64,000 bases of DNA from Pseudomonadota bacterium (GTDB lineage Bacteria; Pseudomonadota; Alphaproteobacteria; Azospirillales; Azospirillaceae). The DNA is taken from NCBI GenBank assembly GCA_023411035.1, contig JAEYPE010000034.1, forward strand, positions 1 to 64,000, read 5' to 3'. The notes below the pieces were generated by a model that did not search any database, was not told the DNA's origin, and was given only the letters and a program-made list of their open reading frames with translations. Numbering within the stretch: the first letter of the stretch is position 1; each line of letters begins with the position of its first letter. Position numbers and translations under genes: made by a program. Of the stretch, positions 35,997 to 46,597 are shown one piece after another.

Positions 35997-38666
35997 TTAT
36001 GATGCAACTTTCGACGCGACGGCCTTCTCGATGGCCTCGACCGCGGCGGGGGCCAGCGCGGCGTCCGGGCCGCCGGCCTGGGCCATGTCCGGACGGCCGC
36101 CGCCGCCCTTCCCGCCCAGCGCTTCCGCACCGACGCGCACCAGATCGACGGCGCTGACCTTGGCGGTCAGGTCGTCGGTGACTCCGACGACGATGGACGC
36201 CTTGCCCTCGTTCGAGGCGATCAGCACCACCACGCCGGAACCGACCTGCTTCTTCAGCTCGTCGGCCATCGGCTTCAGGTCCTTGGCCGGCAGCCCCTCG
36301 ACCACGCGGGCGGCGAACTTCACGCCCGCGATGTCCTTGGCCTCGCCGCCGCCGTCCGCCTTGGCGCCGCCACCCATCGCCACTTGGCGACGGAGTTCGG
36401 CCAGTTCGCGCTCCATCTTCTTGCGCTCGTCGACCAGGGCGGCGAGGCGCGACGGGACGTCCTCCGGACGGACCTTCAGGACGGACGCGGCCTCGGACAG
36501 CAGATGGTCGCGCTCCGACAGCCACGCCTTGGCGCCGGTGCCGGTCAGCGCCTCGATGCGGCGCACGCCAGCGGCGACCGCACCCTCGGCGACGATCTTG
36601 AACAGGCCGATGTCGCCGGTGCGGCGGACATGGGTGCCGCCGCACAGCTCGATGGAGTAGTCGCGGTCAAGCTCGCCGTGCGGGCCGCCCATGGAAACCA
36701 CGCGCACCTCGTCGCCGTACTTCTCGCCGAACAGGGCCATGGCGCCGGCGGCGCGGGCCTCGTCGGGGGACATCAGACGGGTGACGACCTCGCTGTTGCC
36801 CAGGATACGGCGGTTCACCTCGTCCTCCACCGCGGCGATGTCCGCCGGGGTCAGGCCGGTCGGCTGGCTGATGTCGAAGCGCAAACGCTCCTGCGCGACC
36901 AGCGAACCCTTCTGGGTGACATGCTCGCCCAGGCGGCGGCGCAGCGCCTCGTGCAGCAGGTGGGTGGCCGAATGGTTGGCGCGGATGGCCGAGCGGCGCT
37001 CCGTGTCGACGCGCAGTTCCACCACGTCGCCGACCTTCAGCGTGCCCTTGGTGACCGTGCCGACATGCGCCCAGACGGCGCCCAGCTTCTTCTGGGTGTC
37101 GGAGACGGCGACCTCGGTGCCCTCGGCGGAGAAGATCACGCCGGCATCGCCGACCTGACCGCCCGACTCGCCGTAGAAAGGCGTCTGGTTCACGATGACC
37201 AGCACCTCTTCCCCGGCGGCGGCCTGCTCCACGCGGGCGTCGCCCTTGACGATGGCGGTCACCTTGCCCTCGGCGACCTCGGTGTCGTAGCCGAAGAACT
37301 CCGTGGCGCCCAGTTCGTCCTTCAGCTCGTACCACAGCTTCTCGGTCGCGGCCTCGCCCGAGCCGGCCCAGGATTCGCGGGCCTTGCGGCGCTGCTCGTC
37401 CATGGCGGCCTTGAAGCCGCTCTCATCCACCGGACGGCCCTGGGTGCGCAGCACGTCCTGGGTCAGGTCCAGCGGGAAGCCGTAGGTGTCGTACAGCTTG
37501 AAGGCGACGTCGCCGGGCAGCGGCTGGCCCTCGCCCAGACGGCCCACCTCGTCCTCCAGCAGGCGCAGGCCGCGCTCCAGCGTCTGCTTGAAGCGGGTTT
37601 CCTCCAGCTTCAGCGTCTCGACGATCAGGGCGCGGGCGCGGTTCAGCTCCGGATAGGCGTCGCCCATCTGCTGGATCAGCGCCGGGACGAGACGGTGCAT
37701 CAGCGGCTCGCGCGCACCGATCATGTGGGCGTGGCGCATGGCGCGGCGCATGATGCGGCGCAGCACATAGCCGCGGCCCTCGTTCGACGGCAGCACGCCG
37801 TCGGCGATCAGGAAGGAGCAGGAGCGCAGATGGTCGGCGATGACGCGGTGCGAGACGGCGTGCGCGCCGTCCGGCGCGGTCTTCGTCGCCTCGGCGGAGG
37901 CCACGATCAGCGCGCGCATCAGGTCAATGTCGTAGTTGTCGTGCTTGCCCTGGAGCACCGCGGCCAGACGCTCCAGCCCCATGCCGGTGTCGATGGACGG
38001 CTTCGGCAGGGCGATCAGGTCGTCGGGACCGCGCTGCTCGAACTGCATGAACACGAGGTTCCAGATCTCGATGAAGCGGTCGCCGTCCTGATCGGGCGAA
38101 CCCGGAGGACCGCCGGCGATGTGCGGACCGTGGTCGAAGAAGATTTCCGAGCAGGGGCCGCAGGGGCCGGTGTCGCCCATGCGCCAGAAATTGTCGTCGG
38201 TCGGGATGCGGATGATGCGGTCGTCCGACAGGCCGGCGACCTTGCGCCAGATACCCGCCGCGTCCTCGTCTGAGCTGTGGACGGTGACCAGCAGCTTGTC
38301 CGCCGGCAGCCCGAACTCCTTCGTCACGAGGTTCCAGGCGAAGGCGATCGCGTCGTCCTTGAAGTAGTCGCCGAACGAGAAGTTGCCGAGCATCTCGAAG
38401 AAGGTGTGATGCCGCGCCGTGTAGCCGACGTTGTCCAGGTCGTTGTGCTTGCCGCCCGCGCGCACGCACTTCTGCGAGGTGGTCGCCCGCGAATAGGGCC
38501 GCTGCTCCGCCCCGGTGAAGACGTTCTTGAACTGCACCATGCCGGCGTTCGTGAACATCAGAGTCGGGTCGTTGCGCGGAACCAGCGGCGACGACTCCAC
38601 GATCTGGTGGCCGTTCTTCGCAAAAAAGTCCAGGAACGTGCGGCGGATGTCGTTGGCGGTCTTCAT
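35997..38666 (-). CDS. alaS: Alanyl-tRNA synthetase
   Basis: Charges tRNA-Ala. The 889-residue protein starts [20 protein letters not shown], the usual AlaRS N-terminus (class II core about 1-250), then the tRNA-recognition domain, the editing domain with zinc ligands in [14 protein letters not shown] and CGGTHV, and the C-terminal domain ending with a Gly-rich [13 protein letters not shown]. Length is normal. In many alphaproteobacteria it follows recA directly; here a porin-like gene lies between them on the other strand. Confidence 0.97.
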   Translation of the reverse strand: MKTANDIRRTFLDFFAKNGHQIVESSPLVPRNDPTLMFTNAGMVQFKNVFTGAEQRPYSRATTSQKCVRAGGKHNDLDNVGYTARHHTFFEMLGNFSFGDYFKDDAIAFAWNLVTKEFGLPADKLLVTVHSSDEDAAGIWRKVAGLSDDRIIRIPTDDNFWRMGDTGPCGPCSEIFFDHGPHIAGGPPGSPDQDGDRFIEIWNLVFMQFEQRGPDDLIALPKPSIDTGMGLERLAAVLQGKHDNYDIDLMRALIVASAEATKTAPDGAHAVSHRVIADHLRSCSFLIADGVLPSNEGRGYVLRRIMRRAMRHAHMIGAREPLMHRLVPALIQQMGDAYPELNRARALIVETLKLEETRFKQTLERGLRLLEDEVGRLGEGQPLPGDVAFKLYDTYGFPLDLTQDVLRTQGRPVDESGFKAAMDEQRRKARESWAGSGEAATEKLWYELKDELGATEFFGYDTEVAEGKVTAIVKGDARVEQAAAGEEVLVIVNQTPFYGESGGQVGDAGVIFSAEGTEVAVSDTQKKLGAVWAHVGTVTKGTLKVGDVVELRVDTERRSAIRANHSATHLLHEALRRRLGEHVTQKGSLVAQERLRFDISQPTGLTPADIAAVEDEVNRRILGNSEVVTRLMSPDEARAAGAMALFGEKYGDEVRVVSMGGPHGELDRDYSIELCGGTHVRRTGDIGLFKIVAEGAVAAGVRRIEALTGTGAKAWLSERDHLLSEAASVLKVRPEDVPSRLAALVDERKKMERELAELRRQVAMGGGAKADGGGEAKDIAGVKFAARVVEGLPAKDLKPMADELKKQVGSGVVVLIASNEGKASIVVGVTDDLTAKVSAVDLVRVGAEALGGKGGGGRPDMAQAGGPDAALAPAAVEAIEKAVASKVAS

Positions 38667-39331
38667 AAGCTGTCCAGGCTCCGGCTACGGTCGGCTACAG
38701 TCGGCGGCGCGGCCTTTATCGCGGCCGAACCGTGCTTTTAACGTGACTTGCGGTGGCTGTCCACAGAGTGCCGCCGCCGACCGCCCATACAGCGGCGCCA
38801 GCCGAAATCTCCAGCGTCGGCGGGGCTGGCGGCGGAATCGCGGCCTGCGGCTTCGTCTTTAAGTACTATTTGGTCAAAAGAACTATTGGCACCAAAAACC
38901 GACGATTGCGCCGCAAGATCATCAATAACAGCAATTTAATAAGACGAATCGACCCCATTGTTCTTTCGTATAGTGCCATTGATCGAAAATGATGCGCTCC
39001 CGCTTTGCCATTTTTATTTACAATGCATTAGGCATTGGACTTTCGCATATGAACGCACGGCAAGCGCAATCAACGCGAGCGCCACCACCTCTCAATACCG
39101 CCGTTCCGCTGCGCGCATTGCGCAGTTGCGGAACGAAACTCTTCCAAATGCACTCAATTCTCCGAACGAAAGTACCATTGTATCCCAGTACCAGATCGAT
39201 CGTATTAGTTCACGGCACAGGCGGTCGATAGACAGATTCTTGCCATCAGCCTCTTTGTACTGGGCGCCATGGCGCAGAATCCCCTGAGGGGATTTGCGGG
39301 GACGACACTGCATAAGGAAAGAGCAAAAACG
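38667..39331. other. Intergenic region with AT-rich core between alaS and the outer-membrane protein gene
   Basis: A 665-bp divergent region. The part from about 38860 to 39260 is distinctly AT-richer than neighbouring genes and contains only short ORFs without coding character. It must hold the promoters of alaS and of the outer-membrane protein gene, but no clear box pair could be chosen. Confidence 0.6.
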
Positions 39332-40186
39332 ATGCTGAATAATCTTGGCTCCAAGCTGCGTAAATCCATTGGCTCTCTGGCCCGCAAGGGCGGTATCGCC
39401 GCGGCCTGCATGACGGCGCTGTGCGTGACGGCGGGTTCGCCGGCATCGGCGGGTTCGGTGACCCAGCCGGGCGAAACCCTTGGCCTTGCGGTCGGTGCGC
39501 CGTTGCCGGAAGGCGTCTATTTCGTCGACACCTTCAACTGGGGCGTCCGCGGAGGCCAGAACGGCGCTCCCGACACCACGCTGGCCGTGAACATCCCGGT
39601 GGTGGCCTGGTCGACGCCCGCCAAGGTTCTGGGCGCCCGCGTCCAACTGCTGGGCGCCCTGCCCGCGCTTGCCGTCGGTGTCCAGAACAGCGACTACACG
39701 AGCGGCATCTACAACCCGTTCCTGGCGGGGCAACTGGCCTGGGACCTGGGGAACGGCCTCGGCGTCAGCTACCTGCTGGGCGTCTACCTGCCGGTGGGCA
39801 ACAAGCTGGGCTTTGACTCGACCTCGATCAACCAGCGCCTCGGCATCAGCTACACCGCCGACGACTGGAACCTGACCGCCAACACGATCTATGGCATCCA
39901 CACCCGTTCGGCGTCGCGGACGCTCAATCCGGACTTCCTGAACCTCGATGTCACCGCCGCGAAGAATTTCGGGAAGTGGACAGCCGGTGCCGTCGGCTTC
40001 GCCTCCTGGGATCTGACCAAGCCCACCTCCACCTACCAGAAGCAGGACCAGATCGCGTTGGGCGCCCTGGTCGGCTACAACTTCGACAAGGTGATCCTGC
40101 AGGGCTACCTGACCCGCACGGTCCACGAGAACAACTACGGCGGCAAGGACACCCGCGCCTGGGGCCGCCTGATCGTTCCGTTCTGA
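39332..40186 (+). CDS. MetA-type (phenol MetA degradation family) outer-membrane protein
   Basis: A 284-residue predicted beta-barrel. It starts MLNNLGSKLRKSIGSLARKG, with a signal peptide cleaved near SPASA-GSV. The mature part is made of alternating amphipathic strands (LAWDLGNGLGVSYLLGVYLP, VGYNFDKVILQGYLTRTV) and ends in a Phe (RLIVPF), as outer-membrane proteins do. Family relatives are annotated as transporters in aromatic degradation or as MetA-pathway proteins; the substrate is unknown. AAGGAAAGAG precedes the ATG. A strong bidirectional terminator separates it from recA. Confidence 0.8.
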   Translation: MLNNLGSKLRKSIGSLARKGGIAAACMTALCVTAGSPASAGSVTQPGETLGLAVGAPLPEGVYFVDTFNWGVRGGQNGAPDTTLAVNIPVVAWSTPAKVLGARVQLLGALPALAVGVQNSDYTSGIYNPFLAGQLAWDLGNGLGVSYLLGVYLPVGNKLGFDSTSINQRLGISYTADDWNLTANTIYGIHTRSASRTLNPDFLNLDVTAAKNFGKWTAGAVGFASWDLTKPTSTYQKQDQIALGALVGYNFDKVILQGYLTRTVHENNYGGKDTRAWGRLIVPF

Positions 40187-40254
40187 TCGGCCGCTCCGAT
40201 CGTTCATGAAGCGCGTGGGGGCGGAGCCATCCTTCCGCTCCGCCTCGCACAAAA

Positions 40255-40292
40255 GAAAGGCCCCTCTCCAGCGAACCGGAGAGGGGCCTTTC
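40255..40292. terminator. Bidirectional terminator between the outer-membrane protein gene and recA
   Basis: Perfect 15-bp stem GAAAGGCCCCTCTCC/GGAGAGGGGCCTTTC with an 8-base loop; A/T-rich flanks on both sides fit termination of two convergent transcripts. Confidence 0.92.
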
Positions 40293-40316
40293 TGGTCAGC
40301 GAAGGACCGGCAAGGA

Positions 40317-41396
40317 TCACTCCGGCGTGGTGGCGTCCCCGTCGGCTTCCGGGGTGCCCATCATGGCATCGGCGACGAGGCCGGCATTGCCGCGGATCTT
40401 CGCCTCGATGGCGTCGGCCACAGCCGGGTTGTTGCGCAGGTAATTCTTGGCGTTCTCGCGGCCCTGGCCGATGCGGGTGCCGTCGTAGCTGAACCACGCG
40501 CCGGACTTCTCCACCACGCCGGCCTGGATGCCGAGGTCGAGAAGCTCGCCAACCTTCGACACGCCCTCGCCGTACATGATGTCGAACTCGACCACGCGAA
40601 ACGGCGGGGCCATCTTGTTCTTCACCACCTTCACGCGGGTCTGGTTGCCCACCACCGTCTCGCGGTCCTTGATGGCGCCGATGCGGCGGATGTCCAGACG
40701 GACGGAAGCGTAGAACTTCAGCGCGTTGCCGCCCGTCGTGGTTTCCGGATTGCCGAACATCACGCCGATCTTCAGGCGGATCTGGTTGATGAAGATCACC
40801 AGGCAGTTCGACTTGGCGATGGAACCGGTCAGCTTGCGCAGCGCCTGGCTCATCAGGCGGGCGTGCAGGCCGACGTGGCTGTCGCCCATCTCGCCTTCCA
40901 GTTCGGCGCGCGGCACCAGGGCGGCGACCGAGTCGACCACCAGCACGTCGATGGCGCCGGAGCGCACCAGCGTGTCGGCGATCTCCAGCGCCTGCTCACC
41001 GGCGTCGGGCTGGGAGATCAGCAGCTCGTCCACATTCACGCCCAGCTTGCGGGCGTAGGCCGGGTCGAGGGCGTGCTCCGCGTCCACGAAGGCGCAGGTG
41101 CCGCCGCCCTTCTGGGCCTGGGCGATGGCGTGCAGCGCCAGCGTCGTCTTGCCCGAGCTTTCCGGCCCGTAGATCTCGATGATGCGGCCACGCGGCAGGC
41201 CGCCGATGCCCAGCGCGATATCGAGGCCGAGCGAGCCGGTGGAAACGACCTCCGTCTCGACCGTGTTCTCGCGGGCGCCGAGCTTCATGATCGAGCCCTT
41301 GCCAAAGGCGCGCTCGATCTGCGCCAGAGCGGCATCCAGGGCCTTTTGCTTATCCATGGAATCCTTCTCGACCAAACGAAGCTGTGCGGACGACAT
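40317..41396 (-). CDS. recA: Recombinase RecA
   Basis: Strand exchange in recombinational repair and co-protease for LexA. The 359-residue protein has Walker [17 protein letters not shown], Walker [16 protein letters not shown], loop L2 [18 protein letters not shown], and an acidic C-terminal tail. The start at 41396 follows GGGGGAG; an internal Met ([11 protein letters not shown]) also fits many family starts. The first of a gene series that in relatives continues with alaS. An SOS box lies 100 bp upstream. Confidence 0.98.
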   Translation of the reverse strand: MSSAQLRLVEKDSMDKQKALDAALAQIERAFGKGSIMKLGARENTVETEVVSTGSLGLDIALGIGGLPRGRIIEIYGPESSGKTTLALHAIAQAQKGGGTCAFVDAEHALDPAYARKLGVNVDELLISQPDAGEQALEIADTLVRSGAIDVLVVDSVAALVPRAELEGEMGDSHVGLHARLMSQALRKLTGSIAKSNCLVIFINQIRLKIGVMFGNPETTTGGNALKFYASVRLDIRRIGAIKDRETVVGNQTRVKVVKNKMAPPFRVVEFDIMYGEGVSKVGELLDLGIQAGVVEKSGAWFSYDGTRIGQGRENAKNYLRNNPAVADAIEAKIRGNAGLVADAMMGTPEADGDATTPE

Positions 41397-41495
41397 GCCC
41401 GTCTCCCCCTCTTAGATCACATCTGCGGCCCCTGGGCCAACGGTCATTCGATAGGGCGCAACGTACCAGATTTGTTCTCGTCCGCAAAGCTCAAA

Positions 41496-41510
41496 GTTCC
41501 TTGAATGTTC
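41496..41510. promoter_or_regulatory. Alphaproteobacterial LexA (SOS) box for recA
   Basis: GTTC-CTTGAAT-GTTC matches the alphaproteobacterial LexA operator GTTC-N7-GTTC exactly. It lies 100 bp before the recA start codon. Confidence 0.85.
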
Positions 41511-41516
41511 TCATCT

Positions 41517-41562
41517 GGATTCAGGGGCGAATTCAGGGGCGAATTCAGGGGCGAATTCAGGA
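41517..41562. repeat. 12-bp tandem repeat upstream of recA
   Basis: GATTCAGGGGC is followed by three exact GAATTCAGGGGC-type 12-bp steps (each with an EcoRI-like GAATTC) and a partial last unit. The array starts 7 bp beyond the SOS box. Confidence 0.85.
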
Positions 41563-41643
41563 ACGGTCACGCGCCGTGCAACCGGAAACCGGCTGCTGCG
41601 TTTAGCGGGAGCCCCCCTGCCAACAGCCCCTCGGAAGCCGAAC

Positions 41644-42177
41644 ATGACCACCGTCCCTTCCACGCTCGACCGCATGATCGACCGCCTCACCGCCCAGCGT
41701 GCGGCGCTCGGCTGGGCCGCCGGATTCGTCGCGGGAACCCCTGGTCTGGTGATGGAAGTCGGGCTGGGAAAGGGCCGCACCTACGACCATCTGCGCAGCC
41801 TGTTTCCGCCGCGCGACATCCTGGTCTTCGACATGTGGGCGCGCGTGCCCCCCGCCCTGCGCCCGGAGGAGGACCGGCTGTTCCTGGGCGATTTCCGGCA
41901 GACGCTGCCCGCCGCCGCGGAGCGCTTCCGCGGCGCGGTTCGGTTGGCCCACGCCGACATCGGCAGCGCGCGGGAGGACGAGGAAGATGGCATCCGCCAC
42001 TGGGTCGGCGGGCTGATCGAACCCTTCCTGGCACCGGGGGCGCTGGTCCTGTCGGACCGCCCCATCGGCGCCGGGCGTGGCGGATGGGACCCGCTCGACG
42101 TGCCGGGAACGGAACGCTGGGCCTATCACGGCTGGCGGGTCGGGCAGGCGCCAGCCCTTATCTGCCCTCCCGCATGA
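41644..42177 (+). CDS. Class I SAM-dependent methyltransferase
   Basis: A 177-residue protein with motif I in GLVMEVGLGKGRTYDHL (near residue 37) and an acidic end of strand 2 in ILVFDMWARVP, typical of the small 'Methyltransf_36' group. The substrate is unknown. It stands alone between recA and cckA, on the plus strand, and its last codons overlap the end of cckA (stop 42158) tail to tail by about 20 bp. Confidence 0.78.
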   Translation: MTTVPSTLDRMIDRLTAQRAALGWAAGFVAGTPGLVMEVGLGKGRTYDHLRSLFPPRDILVFDMWARVPPALRPEEDRLFLGDFRQTLPAAAERFRGAVRLAHADIGSAREDEEDGIRHWVGGLIEPFLAPGALVLSDRPIGAGRGGWDPLDVPGTERWAYHGWRVGQAPALICPPA

Positions 42178-44683
42178 CCTCCTTCACCTTGGAGGCAAGC
42201 TGCTTCAGGGAGAAGGGCTTGGGCAGGAAATGGGCGACCTCCACCCCGTCGATCTCGCCCAGACGGTCCTCGGCGTAGCCGGAAATGAAGATCACCCGCA
42301 TTTCCGGGCGCAACTGCCGGACATGGCGGGCCAGGGTCGGGCCGTCCATCTGCGGCATCACCACGTCGGTGATGAGCAGGTCGATGCGGCTGCCGTCCGT
42401 GCCGATCTGCTGCAAGGCGGCCTCGCCGTTCTTGGCCTCCAGCACCTGATAGCCCTTGTTGCGCAGCGCGCGGGCGGAGAAGACGCGCACGGCGTCCTCG
42501 TCCTCCACCAGCATGATGGTGCCGGAGCCGGTCAGGTCGCTGCCGCGCCGCTCGCGCGGTTCGCCCTGGTCGGGGCGGGCCTCGCCCTTATGGCGGGGCA
42601 GCAGGATGGTGAACTTCGTCCCCTCCCCCTTCTCCGAATCGACCAGAACGAAACCGCCGGTCTGCCGGACGATGCCGTAGACGGTGGACAACCCCAGCCC
42701 GGTGCCCGACCCCACGCCCTTGGTCGTGAAGAAGGGCTCGAAGATGCGCTGGAGATTCTCCCGCGGGATGCCGCAGCCGGTGTCGATCACCTCGATGGAT
42801 ACATATTCGCCGGGGGGGATGGTCTCATGCTCGCGGCGCTGCGCCTGCTCCACCACATGGTTGGAGGTGACGATGGTCAGCCGCCCGCCCCCGGTCATGG
42901 CGTCGCGCGCGTTGACGACGAGGTTGATGATGACCTGTTCCAACTGGTTCTGATCCACCTTCACGAAGCCGATGTCCCGGCCATGAAGCATCTTGAGTTC
43001 GATGTTCTCGCCGATCAGGCGGCGCATCAGATTGCTCAACTCGGCCAGCACATCGGTCACGCTCAGCACGCGCGGCTGAAGGGTCTGCTGGCGCGAGAAG
43101 GCCAGAAGCTGCCGCACGAGGTTGGCCGCGCGGTTGGCGTTCTGCTTGATCTGCATGATGTCGCTGAAGGACTGGTCGCCCGGCTTGTGGCGCAGCAGCA
43201 GCAGATCGCAGAAGCCGATCATCGCGGTCAGCAGGTTGTTGAAGTCGTGCGCGACGCCGCCGGCCAACTGGCCGACCGCCTGCATCTTCTGCGACTGGGC
43301 GAACTGGGCCTCCAGCCCCTTGCGCTCCGTCATGTCGATGAAATGGAGGATCAGCCCGGCGCCTCCTTCCGGCCCCACCCCACCCAGCCGCCGCGCGTAG
43401 AGCTGGGCGACCAGATCCCGCCCGCCGGTCAGCCGCACCTCCAGCGGGGCGGCGGGGTCGGAGCCGCCCTGCACGGCGGTCAGCCGCTCCGACACCATGG
43501 CGCGCTCCGCCGGGACGATCAGGTCGGCCATGGCGCGCCCGATGACGTTGCCGGCCTCGCTGCCGATCAGCGCCAGGAAGGCCTGGTTGCATTCGGCCAG
43601 CCGCCCGCCCTCGTCCACCAGGGCGATGCCGATGGGGGCGTCCTCGAAGAAGCGCTGGAAACGCTGTTCGGACAGGCGCAGGGCCTCCTGCCACTCGCGC
43701 TCCGGCGTCAGGTCGCGCACGACGGAGCGGGTGTGGACCGCCCGCCCGTCATCGCCCTTCACCACGCTCTGCGCCACATAGGCCTGGAAACGGCGGCCCT
43801 GGAGTCCGCGCATGGCGATCTCGCCGCGCTGCTCGACCCCGCCGCCCTCCATCAGGTCGTAGGGGGCGGCGTCGGCGGGCGGATGGGCCAGCACGTCGTG
43901 AAGGCGGCGCCCGCCCTCCACCAGATCCTCCGGCGCGCAGCCCAGCCACTTGGCCAGGGTCGCGTTCACGAACTGGAAACGCCCGTTCTGGTCCACCGAG
44001 AAGAAGCCGACCGGCGCATGGTCCATGAAGTCCACGAGCTGGGTCTGCTCGCGCCGGGTCACCTGCTCCAGTTCGCGCCTGACGGTGATGTCCTCGACGC
44101 GCCACATCACCGCCCCGGCGTACCCGTCGATGGGCTGGCCCTGGATGCGGCGCCATTCGGCGGCGCGCCCCTGCTGACGGACCGCCAGTTCAATGGAACC
44201 GGCGTACCCGCCCTTCACCCGCTCGCACAGACGGCGGAAGGCTTCGGCGCTGTCCGGATCGTCGGCGAACTGGCGCTCCAGAGCGTGCAACGGCGCTTCG
44301 CCCTCGCTCCAGCCGGTCAGGGAACGGAAGGTGCCGTTGACGAAGACCACCCGCCCGGCCCCGTCGCAAACGAGCTGGCCGGACGGCAGCCCTTCCAGCG
44401 CGCTGCCCAGCAAGGCCCCGACGCGGGCCGCCCGCCGGCGCGCACGGACCATGCGGACGGCGAGAACCAGCGCCAGCGCCCCCGCAGCGGTCAGCCCCGC
44501 CCAGGCCAGCGGATCGCGATCCAGCACCACCCCCGCCCCGGCCGCCACCAGCCCGGCCAGAAGAAGAAGCGCCAGCGCCCCCGTGACGAACGCGCCGCCG
44601 GGCCGTTCCCCCACCCCCGTGGCGCCATCGGTGCGGCGTCCGGCGGGAGCGCTGTCGGCAAAGGAAGAGGTCGTGTCGTCCAC
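42158..44683 (-). CDS. cckA: Cell-cycle hybrid histidine kinase CckA
   Basis: An 841-residue hybrid kinase of the CckA type, which phosphorylates ChpT and through it CtrA and CpdR. Two N-terminal TM helices (about 32-54 and 60-78), three PAS-like regions, HisKA with AVGQLAGGVAHDFNNLLTAM (His479), ATPase with DTGCGIPRENLQRIF and GVGSGTGLGLSTVYGIV, and a C-terminal receiver with Asp773 in LITDVVMPQMDG. The stretch RRLIGENIELKMLHGRD is diagnostic for CckA. It follows flhB by 50 bp on the same strand. Confidence 0.93.
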   Translation of the reverse strand: MDDTTSSFADSAPAGRRTDGATGVGERPGGAFVTGALALLLLAGLVAAGAGVVLDRDPLAWAGLTAAGALALVLAVRMVRARRRAARVGALLGSALEGLPSGQLVCDGAGRVVFVNGTFRSLTGWSEGEAPLHALERQFADDPDSAEAFRRLCERVKGGYAGSIELAVRQQGRAAEWRRIQGQPIDGYAGAVMWRVEDITVRRELEQVTRREQTQLVDFMDHAPVGFFSVDQNGRFQFVNATLAKWLGCAPEDLVEGGRRLHDVLAHPPADAAPYDLMEGGGVEQRGEIAMRGLQGRRFQAYVAQSVVKGDDGRAVHTRSVVRDLTPEREWQEALRLSEQRFQRFFEDAPIGIALVDEGGRLAECNQAFLALIGSEAGNVIGRAMADLIVPAERAMVSERLTAVQGGSDPAAPLEVRLTGGRDLVAQLYARRLGGVGPEGGAGLILHFIDMTERKGLEAQFAQSQKMQAVGQLAGGVAHDFNNLLTAMIGFCDLLLLRHKPGDQSFSDIMQIKQNANRAANLVRQLLAFSRQQTLQPRVLSVTDVLAELSNLMRRLIGENIELKMLHGRDIGFVKVDQNQLEQVIINLVVNARDAMTGGGRLTIVTSNHVVEQAQRREHETIPPGEYVSIEVIDTGCGIPRENLQRIFEPFFTTKGVGSGTGLGLSTVYGIVRQTGGFVLVDSEKGEGTKFTILLPRHKGEARPDQGEPRERRGSDLTGSGTIMLVEDEDAVRVFSARALRNKGYQVLEAKNGEAALQQIGTDGSRIDLLITDVVMPQMDGPTLARHVRQLRPEMRVIFISGYAEDRLGEIDGVEVAHFLPKPFSLKQLASKVKEVMREGR

Positions 44684-44733
44684 CGGAACTCCAGGTCAGC
44701 CATTCGCCGCAATGAAAGGTCCGGGAACGGCCC

Positions 44734-45810
44734 TCAGTTCCGCACCGTGCGTCCTTTCAGCTTGAAGACATAGGTAATGACTTCCGCGACGGCGCGATAG
44801 TGCTCGGACGGAACCTCCTCGTCGATATCGCATGCGGCATAGAGCGCACGGGCGAGGGGCGGATTCTCCATCACCGGTACGCCGTTTTCCTCGGCGATCT
44901 CGCGGATCTTGAAGGCGACGGCGTCGGCGCCCTTCGCCACCACCATGGGGGCGCCCATGGTCTTGGCGTCGTATTTCAGCGCGACGGCGAAGTGGGTCGG
45001 GTTGGTCACCACCACGTCGGCGCCGGGCACCGCCGCCATCATGCGCTTGCGCGCCCGTTCGAACCGCAATTGGCGGATGCGCCCCTTCACATGGGGGTCG
45101 CCTTCGGCCTGCTTGTGCTCGTCCTTCACCTCCTGCTTGGTCATGCGCATCTTCTTGTCGAAGCTGTGGCGCTGCCAGAACAGGTCGGCCCCGGCGATCA
45201 GGGTCAGGATGGCGAGGACGCCGGCCAGAAGCCGGAAGGTCAGGCTGTCCATTTCATGGAGCAGCAGCATCATGTCGATGCCGATGTAATGCCCGATGGT
45301 GAGCATCATCGGCTGGAGCGCCAAATAGGCAACGCCGCCGACCACCGCGACCTTCGCCAGACTCTTCAGCAGATCGACGCCCTTCTGGGCGCTGAACATG
45401 TTCTTGATGCCCGAAATCGGGTCCAGCTTCTCGAACTTCGGGACGATCAGTTCCCAGGAGACGTTGAAGCCCTTCTGCCCGATGGTGCCCATCACACCGG
45501 CGAACAGCAGAAGAAGGATGGGGAGCCAAAGCGCCCACAGGATATCCTTCATCACCCGCATCAGCAACTTGCCCACCCCGCCCTGGTCCATGGGGATCTG
45601 GTCCAGGTGTTCGAAGAAGAAATTCAGGCGGGGCACCATGCCCATCAGCGTTCCGGGCAGGGTCGTGACCAGGATCAACAGAGCCGCGGCGACCATCAGC
45701 CAATTGCCGATCTCCTGGGTCATCGCGTACTGGCCCTTCTTGTGGGCCTCTTCGAGCTTCTTTTGCGTCGGCTCTTCTGTTTTGGACGAATCGTCCGCGT
45801 CTTCGGACAC
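44734..45810 (-). CDS. flhB: Flagellar export protein FlhB
   Basis: Substrate-specificity switch of the flagellar type III export apparatus. The 358-residue protein has four TM helices and the cytoplasmic domain with the self-cleaving NPTH at residues 270-273 (VVTNPTHFAVALKYD). The N-terminus DDSSKTEEPTQKKLEEAHKK is typical. It is the last flagellar gene of the minus operon flgB-flgC-fliE-fliQ-fliR-flhB. Confidence 0.96.
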   Translation of the reverse strand: MSEDADDSSKTEEPTQKKLEEAHKKGQYAMTQEIGNWLMVAAALLILVTTLPGTLMGMVPRLNFFFEHLDQIPMDQGGVGKLLMRVMKDILWALWLPILLLLFAGVMGTIGQKGFNVSWELIVPKFEKLDPISGIKNMFSAQKGVDLLKSLAKVAVVGGVAYLALQPMMLTIGHYIGIDMMLLLHEMDSLTFRLLAGVLAILTLIAGADLFWQRHSFDKKMRMTKQEVKDEHKQAEGDPHVKGRIRQLRFERARKRMMAAVPGADVVVTNPTHFAVALKYDAKTMGAPMVVAKGADAVAFKIREIAEENGVPVMENPPLARALYAACDIDEEVPSEHYRAVAEVITYVFKLKGRTVRN

Positions 45811-45826
45811 CGGCTCTCCTCCCCGC

Positions 45827-46597
45827 TCAGCCCGGTCTCAGGAAGTCGATGAAGGCGGACTCGAAATTGGTCAGCCAGAACATCATCATCGCGGCCATCG
45901 TCAGGGCGAACATGAACAGCCCCAGCGCAACCTGGAGCGAGGTGAACAGGAAGAACACCTGGATCTGCGGCGCCAGCTTGCTCAGCAGCCCCAACGCCAG
46001 TGCGAACAGCATGCCGGAAATCAGGAAGGGCGCCGCCATCTGCACGCCCAATACGAAGGACTTGCCGACCAGTTGCCCGATCACGTTCGCCATGTCGTCG
46101 ATCGGGATCGCCGCCCCCGGCACGAAGGTGGCATAGCTGTCCACCACCGCCATGATCAGCAGATGGTGCAGGTTCGTGATGAAGATCAGCAGCAGCCCCA
46201 GCCATCCCAGCAGCGCGCCGGGCAGCGAACCCTGCGACGCCATGGCCGGGTTGAACATCTGCGCGTTCGCCAGGCCGGACTGAAGCGCGATGATCGTCCC
46301 GGCCACCTCCAGCGCGCCCATCAGCAAGCGCGCGACGGTGCCCATGAAGATGCCGACCGTCACCTCTCCGGCGATCAGCACGAACAGGCGGAAGATGTTG
46401 TCGGGGATGGGCGGCATGCGTTCACCCAGGACCGGCGCCACCAGAACGCTGACCGCGACGGAGAAAAGAAGGCGCATGCGGGTGGAGACGAAGGCGTCGC
46501 CGATGGTCGGCATCACGCTGAATGCGGCGCCGACGCGCGCGAACACCAGCAGCCAGACGAAGATCTGGTCGCCCAGAAACTGCTGGAGCAGATTCAT
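45827..46597 (-). CDS. fliR: Flagellar export gate protein FliR
   Basis: Part of the FliPQR export gate. The 256-residue membrane protein starts MNLLQQFLGDQIFVWLLVFA and has about six hydrophobic segments, including GALLGWLGLLLIFITNLHHL. Its ATG overlaps the fliQ stop codon (ATGA), and flhB follows 16 bp later. Confidence 0.95.
   Translation of the reverse strand: MNLLQQFLGDQIFVWLLVFARVGAAFSVMPTIGDAFVSTRMRLLFSVAVSVLVAPVLGERMPPIPDNIFRLFVLIAGEVTVGIFMGTVARLLMGALEVAGTIIALQSGLANAQMFNPAMASQGSLPGALLGWLGLLLIFITNLHHLLIMAVVDSYATFVPGAAIPIDDMANVIGQLVGKSFVLGVQMAAPFLISGMLFALALGLLSKLAPQIQVFFLFTSLQVALGLFMFALTMAAMMMFWLTNFESAFIDFLRPG

Noticed and set aside
38989..39231. 80-codon ORF in the AT-rich region upstream of the outer-membrane protein gene
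   Set aside because: No ribosome-binding site, no GC-bias in third positions and no recognisable domain; overlapping frames are open as well.
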